Source: a virus
Strand: one strand, 5' to 3'
DNA: 64,000 nucleotides
Virus record (IMG/VR): IMGVR_UViG_3300027917_000033
Location: 23,843-87,842 of that record
Part shown: positions 24,851-33,502 of the stretch, piece after piece
How positions within the stretch are numbered: position 1 is the stretch's first letter
Layout of the letters: every line of letters starts with the position of its first letter
Made by a program: the position numbers and the translations under genes
The notes under the pieces: generated by a model
Seen by the model: the letters and a program-made list of their open reading frames with translations, nothing else
Told to the model about the DNA's origin: nothing
The model's database searches: none

Positions 24851-25206
24851 AACCAGAAGACATAGCGAAAAGAATCACTGAAGATCCTGATGTGATACAG
24901 GGAATGCCAGATTTGGTTGTGCCATACACCCTGTTTGACGATGATGATTATGAAGTTGCGGTGTCTGTCGGTGGCGATTTAGACGATACAATGCTCCAGG
25001 ACATACTGTTTGCCAAAGAAAAACGTACTGGCAGACTATTGGATGGTGACGAATTTGCCAGTTTGAACGCTGCTGAGGGCATAGATTATATAGGACAACT
25101 TGAAGATCGGATTAACGAATATTATGCAGATGCTGGGATGATAGACGACGTCGATGCTTATAAACGCACTAAGGAAGACGAATTACTTGGAAGACACGGA
25201 TATTGA
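24847..25206 (+). CDS. probable internal head protein with ITEDPD leader
   Basis: 119 residues. Leader MKPEDIAKRITEDPDVIQ, followed by an acidic protein (LFDDDDYEVAVSVGGDLDD). No DPxxF signature and no known domain recognised. Start overlaps the upstream stop (ATGA); end overlaps the next gene (TTGA). Confidence 0.7.
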   Translation: MKPEDIAKRITEDPDVIQGMPDLVVPYTLFDDDDYEVAVSVGGDLDDTMLQDILFAKEKRTGRLLDGDEFASLNAAEGIDYIGQLEDRINEYYADAGMIDDVDAYKRTKEDELLGRHGY

Positions 25207-25583
25207 AATTGCCGGTGTTATATGAAGAAATAGACAAGGCTAGTTATGATGTAGCAGAACTGCTCGTAAAATTTTTGCAAGATGTTAAACTTCCTGGCAA
25301 CCCTGAAATAGACAGCCACTCTCCCCCGTGGCGGGCTGGCCGATCGAGTGCTGCTGCTGTAATTACAGTTAGAGCACGTATTGCATGGCGTTTTCAATTT
25401 CAAGCACTTGCTAGAATAATTGTGTATGATGATGGAACGATTGACCTGGCAACTGGATTGTGTAAAAAGGGCGATATGGTACCAAGGATTGGCGCGAGTC
25501 ATTGGCAATATAATTATTATGACCCAAAATCATTTGGGAACATAGAGAGACGTCTTAAAGAGTTGTTCGGTAAATATTTTTAA
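25203..25583 (+). CDS. probable internal head protein, DPxxF family, LYE leader
   Basis: 126 residues, probable TTG start at 25203 overlapping the previous stop. N-terminus KLPVLYEEID has an L-Y-E site at the same place as the first gene of the cassette. Body with beta strands rich in Arg and the end YYDPKSFGNIERRLKELF, a clear DPxxF signature. Last gene before the double hairpin. Confidence 0.65.
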   Translation: MKLPVLYEEIDKASYDVAELLVKFLQDVKLPGNPEIDSHSPPWRAGRSSAAAVITVRARIAWRFQFQALARIIVYDDGTIDLATGLCKKGDMVPRIGASHWQYNYYDPKSFGNIERRLKELFGKYF

Positions 25584-25590
25584 TATAGCA

Positions 25591-25648
25591 GGGGCGAAGC
25601 TCACGAAGCTTCGCCCCCTGGTGTTGATCTCCGACGATCAACACCTTT
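25591..25648 (+). terminator. two consecutive 10-bp hairpins
   Basis: 25591-25600 pairs with 25608-25617, and 25620-25629 pairs with 25636-25645, both without mismatch; TTT follows. The tandem arrangement right after the last cassette gene suggests a strong, possibly bidirectional terminator. Confidence 0.7.
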
Positions 25649-25673
25649 AGCACCCCGTTTTAATTTTGATGTT

Positions 25674-25886
25674 ATGATATTATGGGTACTGATGGATCCG
25701 AAGAATATGTCTCCGGTACTTCCGGGCTCAACTTGGATATATCGCGGTCTGATGATCTTTGTTGTCGAAAGTTATGCAATAGATGACGAATGGATCATTA
25801 CTGCGGTAACTAGGGATGGAGATTCGATGGTTATTTCTACAAATATAGAGAAATGGCTTGAAGATGCCGATTATCTGGAGACATAA
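25674..25886 (+). CDS. hypothetical small protein
   Basis: 70 residues (64 if the ATG at 25692 is used). Beta-rich SH3-like pattern: PGSTWIYRGLMIFVVESYAI ... DEWIITAVTRDGDSMV. Ends one base before the ferritin-like gene, so it is likely co-transcribed with it. Not recognised. Confidence 0.5.
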   Translation: MILWVLMDPKNMSPVLPGSTWIYRGLMIFVVESYAIDDEWIITAVTRDGDSMVISTNIEKWLEDADYLET

Positions 25887-25887
25887 G

Positions 25888-26241
25888 ATGGTTGACTTTG
25901 TGCATCCGTTCCCAGGCAAGAAACCAGGTGACAAAATCACGAAGCAAGAGCTGATTAGTGCTCTTCGCCTGTCACTATGTGCTGAAGAAGAAGCAACTCA
26001 TCTTTACGACACAATAGCCGAATATACAGATGACGAAAGAGTCAAAAAAGTCATGAAGGATGTGGCCAATGAAGAACAGGTACACGTTGGCGAATTCCAA
26101 AAATTATTAGATCTCATGGAAGATGACGAAGAGGAGAAAGTAGGGGAGGGTAAGAAAGAAGCCGAAGAGAAAATAGAATCTATACAGAAACAGATAGCAG
26201 ATTTTATCACAGAGGACCCGGATTGGTCCGTTAGTAAATAA
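25888..26241 (+). CDS. ferritin/rubrerythrin-like protein with C-terminal ITEDPD tag
   Basis: 117 residues. Two helices carry ferritin-type Glu/His pairs (AEEEATHLYD ~32-41, NEEQVHVGEFQKL ~61-73). Small ferritin-like proteins are common in phages. After an acidic coil comes IADFITEDPDWSVSK: the cassette tag, at 107-112, at the C-terminus instead of the N-terminus. This is the only member so arranged. It suggests that the tag can act as a docking signal at either end, much as C-terminal cargo peptides direct ferritin-like proteins into encapsulins, which share the phage capsid fold. Confidence 0.7.
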   Translation: MVDFVHPFPGKKPGDKITKQELISALRLSLCAEEEATHLYDTIAEYTDDERVKKVMKDVANEEQVHVGEFQKLLDLMEDDEEEKVGEGKKEAEEKIESIQKQIADFITEDPDWSVSK

Positions 26242-26245
26242 TTAT

Positions 26246-26842
26246 GTGGATCGTACGCTACATATAGTATGCGGCGGACATAACGCCGGTAAATCGGTCT
26301 TTTCAAGATACTTGCAGATAGGTAAGAAAAATATCTATAGGCTGTGTTTTGAAGAAGTTGCATATAGTATAGGTGTTGGCCCAAATCAAGACAAGATTTT
26401 CTATCAAATGCTTATGCTGTTTTTGAACAGTGGTGATGCAATTGTAGAGGGCATCAGATTCAACGACAGGGAAATGAGGGAAAGAGTGATAACAATAGCT
26501 GGTGCGATGTCGCCCAGAATTGTTGCATATGTGATGAAACGACCAGTAGAAGATTGTTACGATGAGTATTATTCCAATGATGAAGTAGAAATTAGCCACA
26601 CACTAGATTACCCTAAATTAGACGAGGGTGTCAATAGAGTTATTTCTGTGTCATGGGTAGACTCAACAGAGCCAGTAGTATACGGTGATGAAGTATTGAT
26701 GGTAAAACCAAAACTGACCACTGTTTATGAAATTGACGACAAAAGCCCAATTGTTGTTAAGCCAAAGAAGAATATAATCAAACGTAAATTGGAACGCAAT
26801 AAACGCAGTTATATTATTGAGAAGCCAAAAAAGAATGGTTGA
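26246..26842 (+). CDS. P-loop NTPase / kinase-like protein
   Basis: 198 residues, GTG start at 26246. Walker A CGGHNAGKSVFSR lies at the very start, then a region like small kinases (AIVEGIRFNDREMRERV, VIAYVMKRPVEDCYDEY here in part). The C-terminal 60 residues are Lys-rich (KPKKNIIKRKLERNKR) and probably bind nucleic acid. Substrate unknown. Overlaps the structural gene that follows by 8 bases. Confidence 0.6.
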   Translation: MDRTLHIVCGGHNAGKSVFSRYLQIGKKNIYRLCFEEVAYSIGVGPNQDKIFYQMLMLFLNSGDAIVEGIRFNDREMRERVITIAGAMSPRIVAYVMKRPVEDCYDEYYSNDEVEISHTLDYPKLDEGVNRVISVSWVDSTEPVVYGDEVLMVKPKLTTVYEIDDKSPIVVKPKKNIIKRKLERNKRSYIIEKPKKNG

Positions 26843-28982
26843 AATTCCGTCACCACCAAGATTGCCTACATATGGTATGACAGATGGCGACCAGGTAATG
26901 GATGGTAATGGAAATATTTATGAATACAATGCTGAGAAAAACGAATGGATTTATCGAGGGCAGATAGAAGTCCCCGCACAGGTATCGTACGAAAATGATG
27001 GTGTGATATATCCGGAAGTATATCGAAGATTGGCTTTAATCCAGGAACTATTAGATCGTGGCATAGACTTTGGGCTATTTAAACTTGATACACCTGGCAG
27101 GATTCCATATTACTACTACTTTTATTCGTCTGACGATTTGATCAGGTTTTACCCACAATCGAACAGCAGGCTTGGTATTGAAATTGATCGCCCCAGGTTG
27201 TATCAGAAACTGCTGAGAAACTGCTGTGTCGGTCCTAAGGGTGAGACTGGAGCAAAAGGCACAACTGGTCGTGCTGGGATACCGGCAGCCGATGAAGAAT
27301 TTAAATCACCGACGACCGTTACGTCTGGTAGTTTCGAATTTTCTACGACAGTTAATACACCAATAGACACTGATATTTCTATTAGGTTGTTCAGGGGCAA
27401 CACGGTCCTTGTTGAATACCTGGTCTCAATTGCCAGTAGCTCTGACATCATCACTGCTGGAGGGGCTCAAAATTTAACAGATATTGAGAAGCAAGCGGCA
27501 GAATTAGAATTTGAAGCGAGAGGTAAAGTTGAAGAAGGCAAAATTGAAGACGCTATCGATAAGTATCAACAAATTGTTGGTTTGGGGGTTGGTGTAGAAC
27601 GCGTACAACTGATAATCGATTCTCTACAAGAGACGAACCAAGTGCCAGATGAGCAGATACCATTGACTATCATTATTTATGATGATGACATAAATGTAGA
27701 CATAACGAACACTGAAATTAATTTTGATCCTGACAATAACAGATTGTGGGGGATGCTATCGTTTACAGCTGGCGACGGTGATATCGCTAGCTGGCAGTAT
27801 AAGGCAAGACAGAGAGGACCAAAGGGGTCAGCTGGCAGTGATGGGTCGGCCTTTCTTGAAGTTACCTCTCAGACGATAGGCGATTCATCAGTCACTAGTG
27901 GTTCTGCGGTAGTGTCGGTCAGGAAATCTGATTTAACAAATAACATAGTATATCTATCAAGCGATTTACCAACGGATGTATGTGTTAGTAATCTGGCACT
28001 AAGTGCGAGCACTTTGCCAATCGGAGACATTCTGTCATCAAAATATGTTTCGGCCAAAGTGACTACTAGGCGTTGTAAAGACATTGGATCATATGAATAT
28101 AAGCAGCCTGAATACAGCACACCACCATTAGAACTACCTGCATGGGAGCCAACACCAGATTGTGTTTCGGCAGCTAGGTATAGTTCTTACAAATTTGAAT
28201 GGTGGGACTCGACAGATCCTAAGTATCCATTTAGGATAGTAACTCCGCCGAGGCCAAATGACCAATGTTGTCAAGAACCGTTCTTCTGGTGTCCAAATGT
28301 AGGAGATAACCCCTGTGGCGTCAACCATTGGAGGTGTGGTGGTCTTGAGAAACTTCCAAGTGGTGCTGCAAATGCGCAGGGCCTGTCCTGTGATGGGACT
28401 GCTATGGAGCCAATCATAAAAGCTCCACAACCACACCCACCTGATTGTGATTGCGACTGTGACAGCCCTATTGCTTTTGAATTGCAAGATGGTGGTTTGT
28501 TAATAGGGACTGTTATTCTGGGGCCAACTGGCGAAGACAGCCATTCGCTCGTCGAATATAGTGTAATAGATGGTAGAACTGACACCTACAAAATCAATTT
28601 TAAATCGTCTGGATCAATGCAGGCGACTATTAGTTTAGATTGGAAGCCGGAAATTTGTGGGGGTAAAGATAAAGAAGAAAAGAATTGTCAATTTATTGAA
28701 GAATGTGAAGTTCATACTACGGTGGTGTTTGAAGACAATAATCAGAATGCAGAAATAGATGGTGGAGGTGCTTCTGAAATCACGACTCTTCCTGGCTATG
28801 CTACATTTAATATTACACCATTGTCAGGGACTGAAGTCGATGTGAACATGAGCATCATGGTTAATGATACTAGATCGCAGTGCTGCAGAGGCTATTCGAT
28901 CAGGATTGGCGGTAGTTATACAGGAACGCCAGTTCAGAGTACTGGTGATGTTCAAATTGTTGATATGAACTGGACACCATGA
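26835..28982 (+). CDS. large structural/adhesin-like protein with collagen-like segments
   Basis: 715 residues. An N-terminal small domain (DGDQVMDGNGNIYEYNAEK), a Tyr-rich stretch, short collagen-like G-x-y runs (GPKGETGAKGTTGRAG ~135-150 and RGPKGSAGSDGSA ~330-342), an acidic helical repeat, a cysteine-rich central part (CCQEPFFWCPNVGDNPCG) and a beta-sandwich C-terminus. Likely a virion surface or fibre protein. The many cysteines are unusual for a phage fibre and could bind metal. Overlaps the next start (ATGA). Confidence 0.6.
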   Translation: MVEIPSPPRLPTYGMTDGDQVMDGNGNIYEYNAEKNEWIYRGQIEVPAQVSYENDGVIYPEVYRRLALIQELLDRGIDFGLFKLDTPGRIPYYYYFYSSDDLIRFYPQSNSRLGIEIDRPRLYQKLLRNCCVGPKGETGAKGTTGRAGIPAADEEFKSPTTVTSGSFEFSTTVNTPIDTDISIRLFRGNTVLVEYLVSIASSSDIITAGGAQNLTDIEKQAAELEFEARGKVEEGKIEDAIDKYQQIVGLGVGVERVQLIIDSLQETNQVPDEQIPLTIIIYDDDINVDITNTEINFDPDNNRLWGMLSFTAGDGDIASWQYKARQRGPKGSAGSDGSAFLEVTSQTIGDSSVTSGSAVVSVRKSDLTNNIVYLSSDLPTDVCVSNLALSASTLPIGDILSSKYVSAKVTTRRCKDIGSYEYKQPEYSTPPLELPAWEPTPDCVSAARYSSYKFEWWDSTDPKYPFRIVTPPRPNDQCCQEPFFWCPNVGDNPCGVNHWRCGGLEKLPSGAANAQGLSCDGTAMEPIIKAPQPHPPDCDCDCDSPIAFELQDGGLLIGTVILGPTGEDSHSLVEYSVIDGRTDTYKINFKSSGSMQATISLDWKPEICGGKDKEEKNCQFIEECEVHTTVVFEDNNQNAEIDGGGASEITTLPGYATFNITPLSGTEVDVNMSIMVNDTRSQCCRGYSIRIGGSYTGTPVQSTGDVQIVDMNWTP

Positions 28983-29335
28983 GACTGTGCGACCTACATG
29001 AAGCAGCCGATAAAATGGCTGCTATAAAGAGAAAAGTTAGAAAAAGAATAATGAAGGGCGATAGTAGGCTCAAGAAGTTATTAAAATCCACAAATTATAG
29101 TATTGACAATGTGATTTACGCAATCAAGAAGGGTGAATGTATGAGCAACCCGGCTTCCGATGCGAAAGCATTGGGACCAACTTATTTAGAGCAAACCATC
29201 TCTAATATCTTACGTGACATGCTTCAAGATAGAGAATTCCCAATCATGAAGCTAAACAGCATCAGGAAATACTTTGGGTTAGTTAGATTGAACCACAAGG
29301 AATTAAGACTTATATCCTATAAAACTTCTGTTTAA
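28979..29335 (+). CDS. basic protein with L-H-E leader, possible internal head protein
   Basis: 118 residues. The start MRLCDLHEAADK matches the common phage capsid-targeting pattern with L-x-E followed by Ala, the preferred T4-type cleavage context. The next 30 residues are very basic (KRKVRKRIMKGDSRLKKLL), as in DNA-associated head proteins. No further domain recognised. Confidence 0.55.
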   Translation: MRLCDLHEAADKMAAIKRKVRKRIMKGDSRLKKLLKSTNYSIDNVIYAIKKGECMSNPASDAKALGPTYLEQTISNILRDMLQDREFPIMKLNSIRKYFGLVRLNHKELRLISYKTSV

Positions 29336-29382
29336 TTCTCCCACCCTGTTACGTATCGGTATTTGACCTGTATATAAAGCGT

Positions 29383-30441
29383 ATGGACAAGATTATCATA
29401 GCTGCGGACATACACTGTGGTGTCAGAGGCAAGCTTGATGACTGCCTGTGGGCTTTAAAGACCATAAGACAATATGCTAGCGATAATAGCATCGATGTGG
29501 TAGTGATCTTGGGCGACTTATTCCATGACAGGGTTAATTTAAACATCAAAGTGATATCTGGTGTTGCAGATTTTCTCGATGAAGCGAAGTACAAGTACAA
29601 CCAGGAATGGTTGTTATTTCCTGGCAACCATGACATGTTCATGAGGCATTCGTGGAACGTTAATTCGCTCCGTCCGATAAAAAGGCTAGTTACCCTTATT
29701 GATGATGTAGCATTAGTCCGTATAGAAGACAGAAAATTCAGAATTGTGCCATTTATACAAAAAGAAGAAGTGTTCAGCCGTGTTCTAGACAGGATGGAAG
29801 AGAAAATAAGCGGAGATGAGGTATTGTTGACCCATGCCGGTATTTCCGGTGCGAAATATAATTCATGTTTTTTGATGCAGCATTGGGGCATTATAGATTT
29901 CACAAACACCAATTTCTCAAAGGTGTTTGCTGGTCATTTCCACTGCATGCAAGAATATGGGAATGTACACATACCTGGTAGTCCTATTCCATTTAGATTC
30001 GATGAAGGCATGGTTGACCACGGGTTCTTTGAATTTGATCTTAATACTAACCAGACGAAATTCGTTAATATAAATGTCGGCAGAGAGCTGGTAGGCGGTT
30101 CGTTGCCACCAGATTATGTGACTATTCCGATAAATGATTTAAGTGATGTTGATGTATCGAACAACAACATAAGAGTATTTCTTGATCAGGAGAACAAATC
30201 GAGGGATGAATTAGACAGAATCAGGAAAGATTTGATGGATCGTGGCGCTATTAAAGTAGCATGGATGAAGACGAAAGAAGAAGACAGAGAGGTTCCTAGC
30301 GGTACAGCATCTCTGGAGCCATCGTCGTTATTAGAAAAATTCATCGAGTTTGATAAGCCTAAAGGTCTCAATAAGCAATTGCTTCTTTCATTAAACAAGC
30401 AGATTATGGAAGAAGCGTTCGACGCGAACCCAAATGAATAA
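29383..30441 (+). CDS. SbcD / T4 gp47-like nuclease subunit
   Basis: 352 residues. Metallophosphoesterase motifs in order: AADIHCG, ILGDLFHDR, LFPGNHDMF, LLTHAGISG and FAGHFHCM. It forms, with the SbcC-like ATPase encoded next, the Mre11-Rad50-type complex that processes DNA ends for recombination-dependent replication. The two genes overlap by 8 bases, as usual for this pair. C-terminal capping region (ELDRIRKDLMDRG) contacts the ATPase in the family. Confidence 0.92.
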   Translation: MDKIIIAADIHCGVRGKLDDCLWALKTIRQYASDNSIDVVVILGDLFHDRVNLNIKVISGVADFLDEAKYKYNQEWLLFPGNHDMFMRHSWNVNSLRPIKRLVTLIDDVALVRIEDRKFRIVPFIQKEEVFSRVLDRMEEKISGDEVLLTHAGISGAKYNSCFLMQHWGIIDFTNTNFSKVFAGHFHCMQEYGNVHIPGSPIPFRFDEGMVDHGFFEFDLNTNQTKFVNINVGRELVGGSLPPDYVTIPINDLSDVDVSNNNIRVFLDQENKSRDELDRIRKDLMDRGAIKVAWMKTKEEDREVPSGTASLEPSSLLEKFIEFDKPKGLNKQLLLSLNKQIMEEAFDANPNE

Positions 30442-32590
30442 GTTGATCATATCAAGTGTTGAATTCAAAAATTTTCTCAGTTATGGAGACTATGAAACCC
30501 AAGTACGCTTGGAGGATAGCGGCCCAGTCCTGATAGTTGGTGACAAATCAGAAAATGGTTCGAGAGATTTTGGCAATAGTAATGGCGCTGGGAAATCGAC
30601 AATAACGACAGCCATCCTATGGTGTTTGTTTGGCAGGACATTTAACAAGGCGAAGCCAGGCGACAAGGTAGTAAATTGGTATACTGGGAAAAATTGTTAT
30701 GTCACGATTAGAACAGCCGATGGTTGGAAGATCACGAGGACCAGGAAATCTGATAACGATAATGAACTGGCTATAAATTATAACGGCGAAGACAAGACAT
30801 TATCGACACCGACCAATACACAAAAATTTTTAGATAGACAATTTGGGCTTGATTTCGATATATTCACGTCTAGTATGTTCTTCGGGCAGTTTTCAGCACC
30901 ATTCTTAGGGTTGGGCGATCAAAAGAGGAAAGCTGCCCTGGAGAGGTTGTTAAACTTAGATAAACTCAATTTATGGTCATTAATTTCGAAAGATAAGGCT
31001 AAGAAATCAGAATCAGCGATTGGGAAATGTACGATAAAGATAAACGGGTATGAATCTGAGTTAGCTAAGCACCAAGAGCATAAAGACGCCATGGAGAAAC
31101 TTGCCGATGATTATGAAAAAGTCAAAGCTGGTAAACTTGCGCAACTGCGCAAAAATGTAAATCTTAAAGAAAAAGAACGTGATTCAATAATAGTTCCAGA
31201 CGTTGACAGACTTAGGATCAGGTGGGATGCTATCAACAAAATCCACGAGAAATTAAAGGATTATGAAACCAGGAGGAATACTACTTCAAATCAAATTGCA
31301 CAATTGAAATCAAGTATACAGAGAAACATTCAAACGATAGAAAAGCATCAAGATCAACTAAAAGGGTTTGAAAGTTATGATATTGACTCCATACGCTTGC
31401 AGAATGCTGAAAATAATAAGAACGATGACGAGAGAGCTAGGATTAAGTCGGTTATAGATAACCTTAGAAGAAACTTGATAATGAGGCAGGCCACAAAGGA
31501 CGCCAAACTATCATCTATAACCGAATGGGAATCTCAATCTGGCAAAATATGTCCAAACTGTAAACAAAACATAGATCCAGATCATACCAGCCACATCTGT
31601 GACCCCATACAAAAGGAAATCAATGAGATTTCCGAACAAATTGAAAGACTAAACAGAGAAATCGATGAATGGAATGAAAAATTCGGTCAAATAGCAGAAA
31701 ACATCAGGCTTATATCTGTTGAGGAAGCCATTAAAATAAATTCATCATCAACAATGATGAAAGAAGAAGTAAACAGGATGAAGTCTGAGAATGAGGCGTC
31801 TATCGAAACAATAGATAAACTGAGTTCAGAAGTTTCGTCAATCAATGTGTTAATAAGTAAAGTTGGTGAACAAATACAAAAGTCTATCCCGGATATGACA
31901 ATTGACGAAGCTCTTGAAATAAAGCACAGTAGGAAATTGGTTGAGAATGAAATATTAGAACTGAACAACAAAATCAATGAGCTCAACAGGGAAAACAATC
32001 CGCATGAAGCATCATTGAATTTGATAAAGAACCAAATAAAATCAACGACTGATAATATGAACAAAGCGATTGAAGCCAGAGACAGGTTGCAATTGCTATA
32101 TTCGCACCTAACTTATATCCAATCTGCCTATGGCGACAGGAAGAAAATCAAGAAATTTATATTGACTAACCTCATTCCGTCATTGAATCAGAGAGTACAA
32201 TATTACTTGGAATCATTCGAATGTGATTTTGGCATCGAATTTACACCAACATTGTCCATATTGCCGTCTAAATGGGATTATGAATTCTGTTCGGGTGGCG
32301 AACAGAAGAGGATAGATATGGCGATAATGTTCGCGCTGTATGACTTGTACGTTGATATGTATGGTCAGCAGTGTAACGTTATGGTTCTTGACGAAGTAGA
32401 TGGTAGATTAGATAGCACAGGTATCGAATCATTTATATCAATTATAATGAATGACTTCTGCAAGAAGGATGGGATACATCCTGACACAATAATGGTCATT
32501 AGCCACAGACAAGAGATGCTCGATGTGTTTCCATCGAAACTGTTGGTGAGGATGGAAGAGGGATTCTCTTTTATAGAACCTATTATTTAG
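30434..32590 (+). CDS. SbcC / T4 gp46-like ATPase subunit
   Basis: 718 residues. N-terminal Walker A GNSNGAGKSTITT, two long coiled coils around a zinc hook (ICPNCKQNI), signature CSGGEQKRIDMAI and Walker B MVLDEVDGRLDS near the end. With SbcD it tethers and trims DNA ends. The coiled coils are shorter than those of bacterial SbcC, close to T4 gp46. Confidence 0.92.
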   Translation: MNKLIISSVEFKNFLSYGDYETQVRLEDSGPVLIVGDKSENGSRDFGNSNGAGKSTITTAILWCLFGRTFNKAKPGDKVVNWYTGKNCYVTIRTADGWKITRTRKSDNDNELAINYNGEDKTLSTPTNTQKFLDRQFGLDFDIFTSSMFFGQFSAPFLGLGDQKRKAALERLLNLDKLNLWSLISKDKAKKSESAIGKCTIKINGYESELAKHQEHKDAMEKLADDYEKVKAGKLAQLRKNVNLKEKERDSIIVPDVDRLRIRWDAINKIHEKLKDYETRRNTTSNQIAQLKSSIQRNIQTIEKHQDQLKGFESYDIDSIRLQNAENNKNDDERARIKSVIDNLRRNLIMRQATKDAKLSSITEWESQSGKICPNCKQNIDPDHTSHICDPIQKEINEISEQIERLNREIDEWNEKFGQIAENIRLISVEEAIKINSSSTMMKEEVNRMKSENEASIETIDKLSSEVSSINVLISKVGEQIQKSIPDMTIDEALEIKHSRKLVENEILELNNKINELNRENNPHEASLNLIKNQIKSTTDNMNKAIEARDRLQLLYSHLTYIQSAYGDRKKIKKFILTNLIPSLNQRVQYYLESFECDFGIEFTPTLSILPSKWDYEFCSGGEQKRIDMAIMFALYDLYVDMYGQQCNVMVLDEVDGRLDSTGIESFISIIMNDFCKKDGIHPDTIMVISHRQEMLDVFPSKLLVRMEEGFSFIEPII

Positions 32591-32602
32591 CAAATATAAA
32601 CT

Positions 32603-33148
32603 ATGATTAATCCCAAAACACAGAACCGTATTAGAAGATCCATCCAAGAAGAGCTGATAAAGAGATTGCTTGTTAAATATTTTAAAGATAAAGGATTCTC
32701 TGAATCATTCGATAAAATGATATTTCCGCCGATGATATTCGATATGCCATATATGATTCCAGAGTTATTAAATAGTGTCGAAGTTGTTCCGTTTGTCGAA
32801 CAAATGGATCCAATAACTAATGTAGTGACGATAGGATGGAATTTATTTGTACTAGGCACAAACAGGATGTTTCTTGGTACTTCTACGCATCCCAATCTGA
32901 TGGAATTCCGCAGAAGTTTGATGGGTCAGCACGGGCAGAAATTGCCAAGCGAAATGAAAAAGACACCGAAGGCGATTATTGAATTTGTAATGAATATAGT
33001 TGGTCGTAACAAGAATGCAATTACGGAATTCCCACCAAATACTAGGATGCCAACCATAAACAATATGATACCGCCAATTGGTGCTAACAGGCCTAGGATT
33101 GGCCCATCGATGTCTGGTGGGTGGTATGAAAGAAATAGGCCGGTTTAA
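32603..33148 (+). CDS. hypothetical protein
   Basis: 181 residues. Helical basic start (NRIRRSIQEELIKRLLVKYF), hydrophobic middle, and a Pro/Arg/Gly-rich end. Not recognised. Probably in the SbcCD transcription unit (12-base gap). Its end overlaps the convergent gene by 4 bases. Confidence 0.6.
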   Translation: MINPKTQNRIRRSIQEELIKRLLVKYFKDKGFSESFDKMIFPPMIFDMPYMIPELLNSVEVVPFVEQMDPITNVVTIGWNLFVLGTNRMFLGTSTHPNLMEFRRSLMGQHGQKLPSEMKKTPKAIIEFVMNIVGRNKNAITEFPPNTRMPTINNMIPPIGANRPRIGPSMSGGWYERNRPV

Positions 33149-33486
33149 CTAAAATCCATAAGATCTGCTACCTGATCTGCTTCTTTCCCGAATTTTTCTC
33201 TGGGCACTTCTCCGTCGTCTGTATATTCTAAGGTTAGCTGATAAGCACCGCTGTAGCCTTCTGCTGCTGATACTTTATCCATTAGCTCTGAGCGAACGTG
33301 GTCGTCCATTTGCGTCTCTGGCACCCAAACTTTTCTGACTATTTTAACTTTTTTGGCGACCGGACCAGCATGAATATTAATTATGTCGCCAACTCTTATT
33401 TTGTCTTGTAGCTGGAATGTATATGTCTTCTTGCCAGATTTAATATCTTCCGCGTATTTGTCGGGCAATTCGATAGCTAAGCTCAT
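33145..33486 (-). CDS. ASCH/PUA-like small protein
   Basis: 113 residues. YAEDIKSGKKTYTFQLQDKIRVGDIINIH has the order of ASCH domains: helix, G-K-K-T, strands, then V-G-D. ASCH proteins bind RNA or modified nucleotides. Similarity is by pattern only. It lies 16 bases after the regulator gene, read in the same direction. Confidence 0.45.
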   Translation of the reverse strand: MSLAIELPDKYAEDIKSGKKTYTFQLQDKIRVGDIINIHAGPVAKKVKIVRKVWVPETQMDDHVRSELMDKVSAAEGYSGAYQLTLEYTDDGEVPREKFGKEADQVADLMDFS

Positions 33487-33502
33487 TGGTCAATCCTCCG
33501 TT

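Noticed and set aside
25591-25648. CRISPR-like repeat pair
   Set aside because: The two hairpins have different sequences and there is no repeat-spacer periodicity here or elsewhere in the window.
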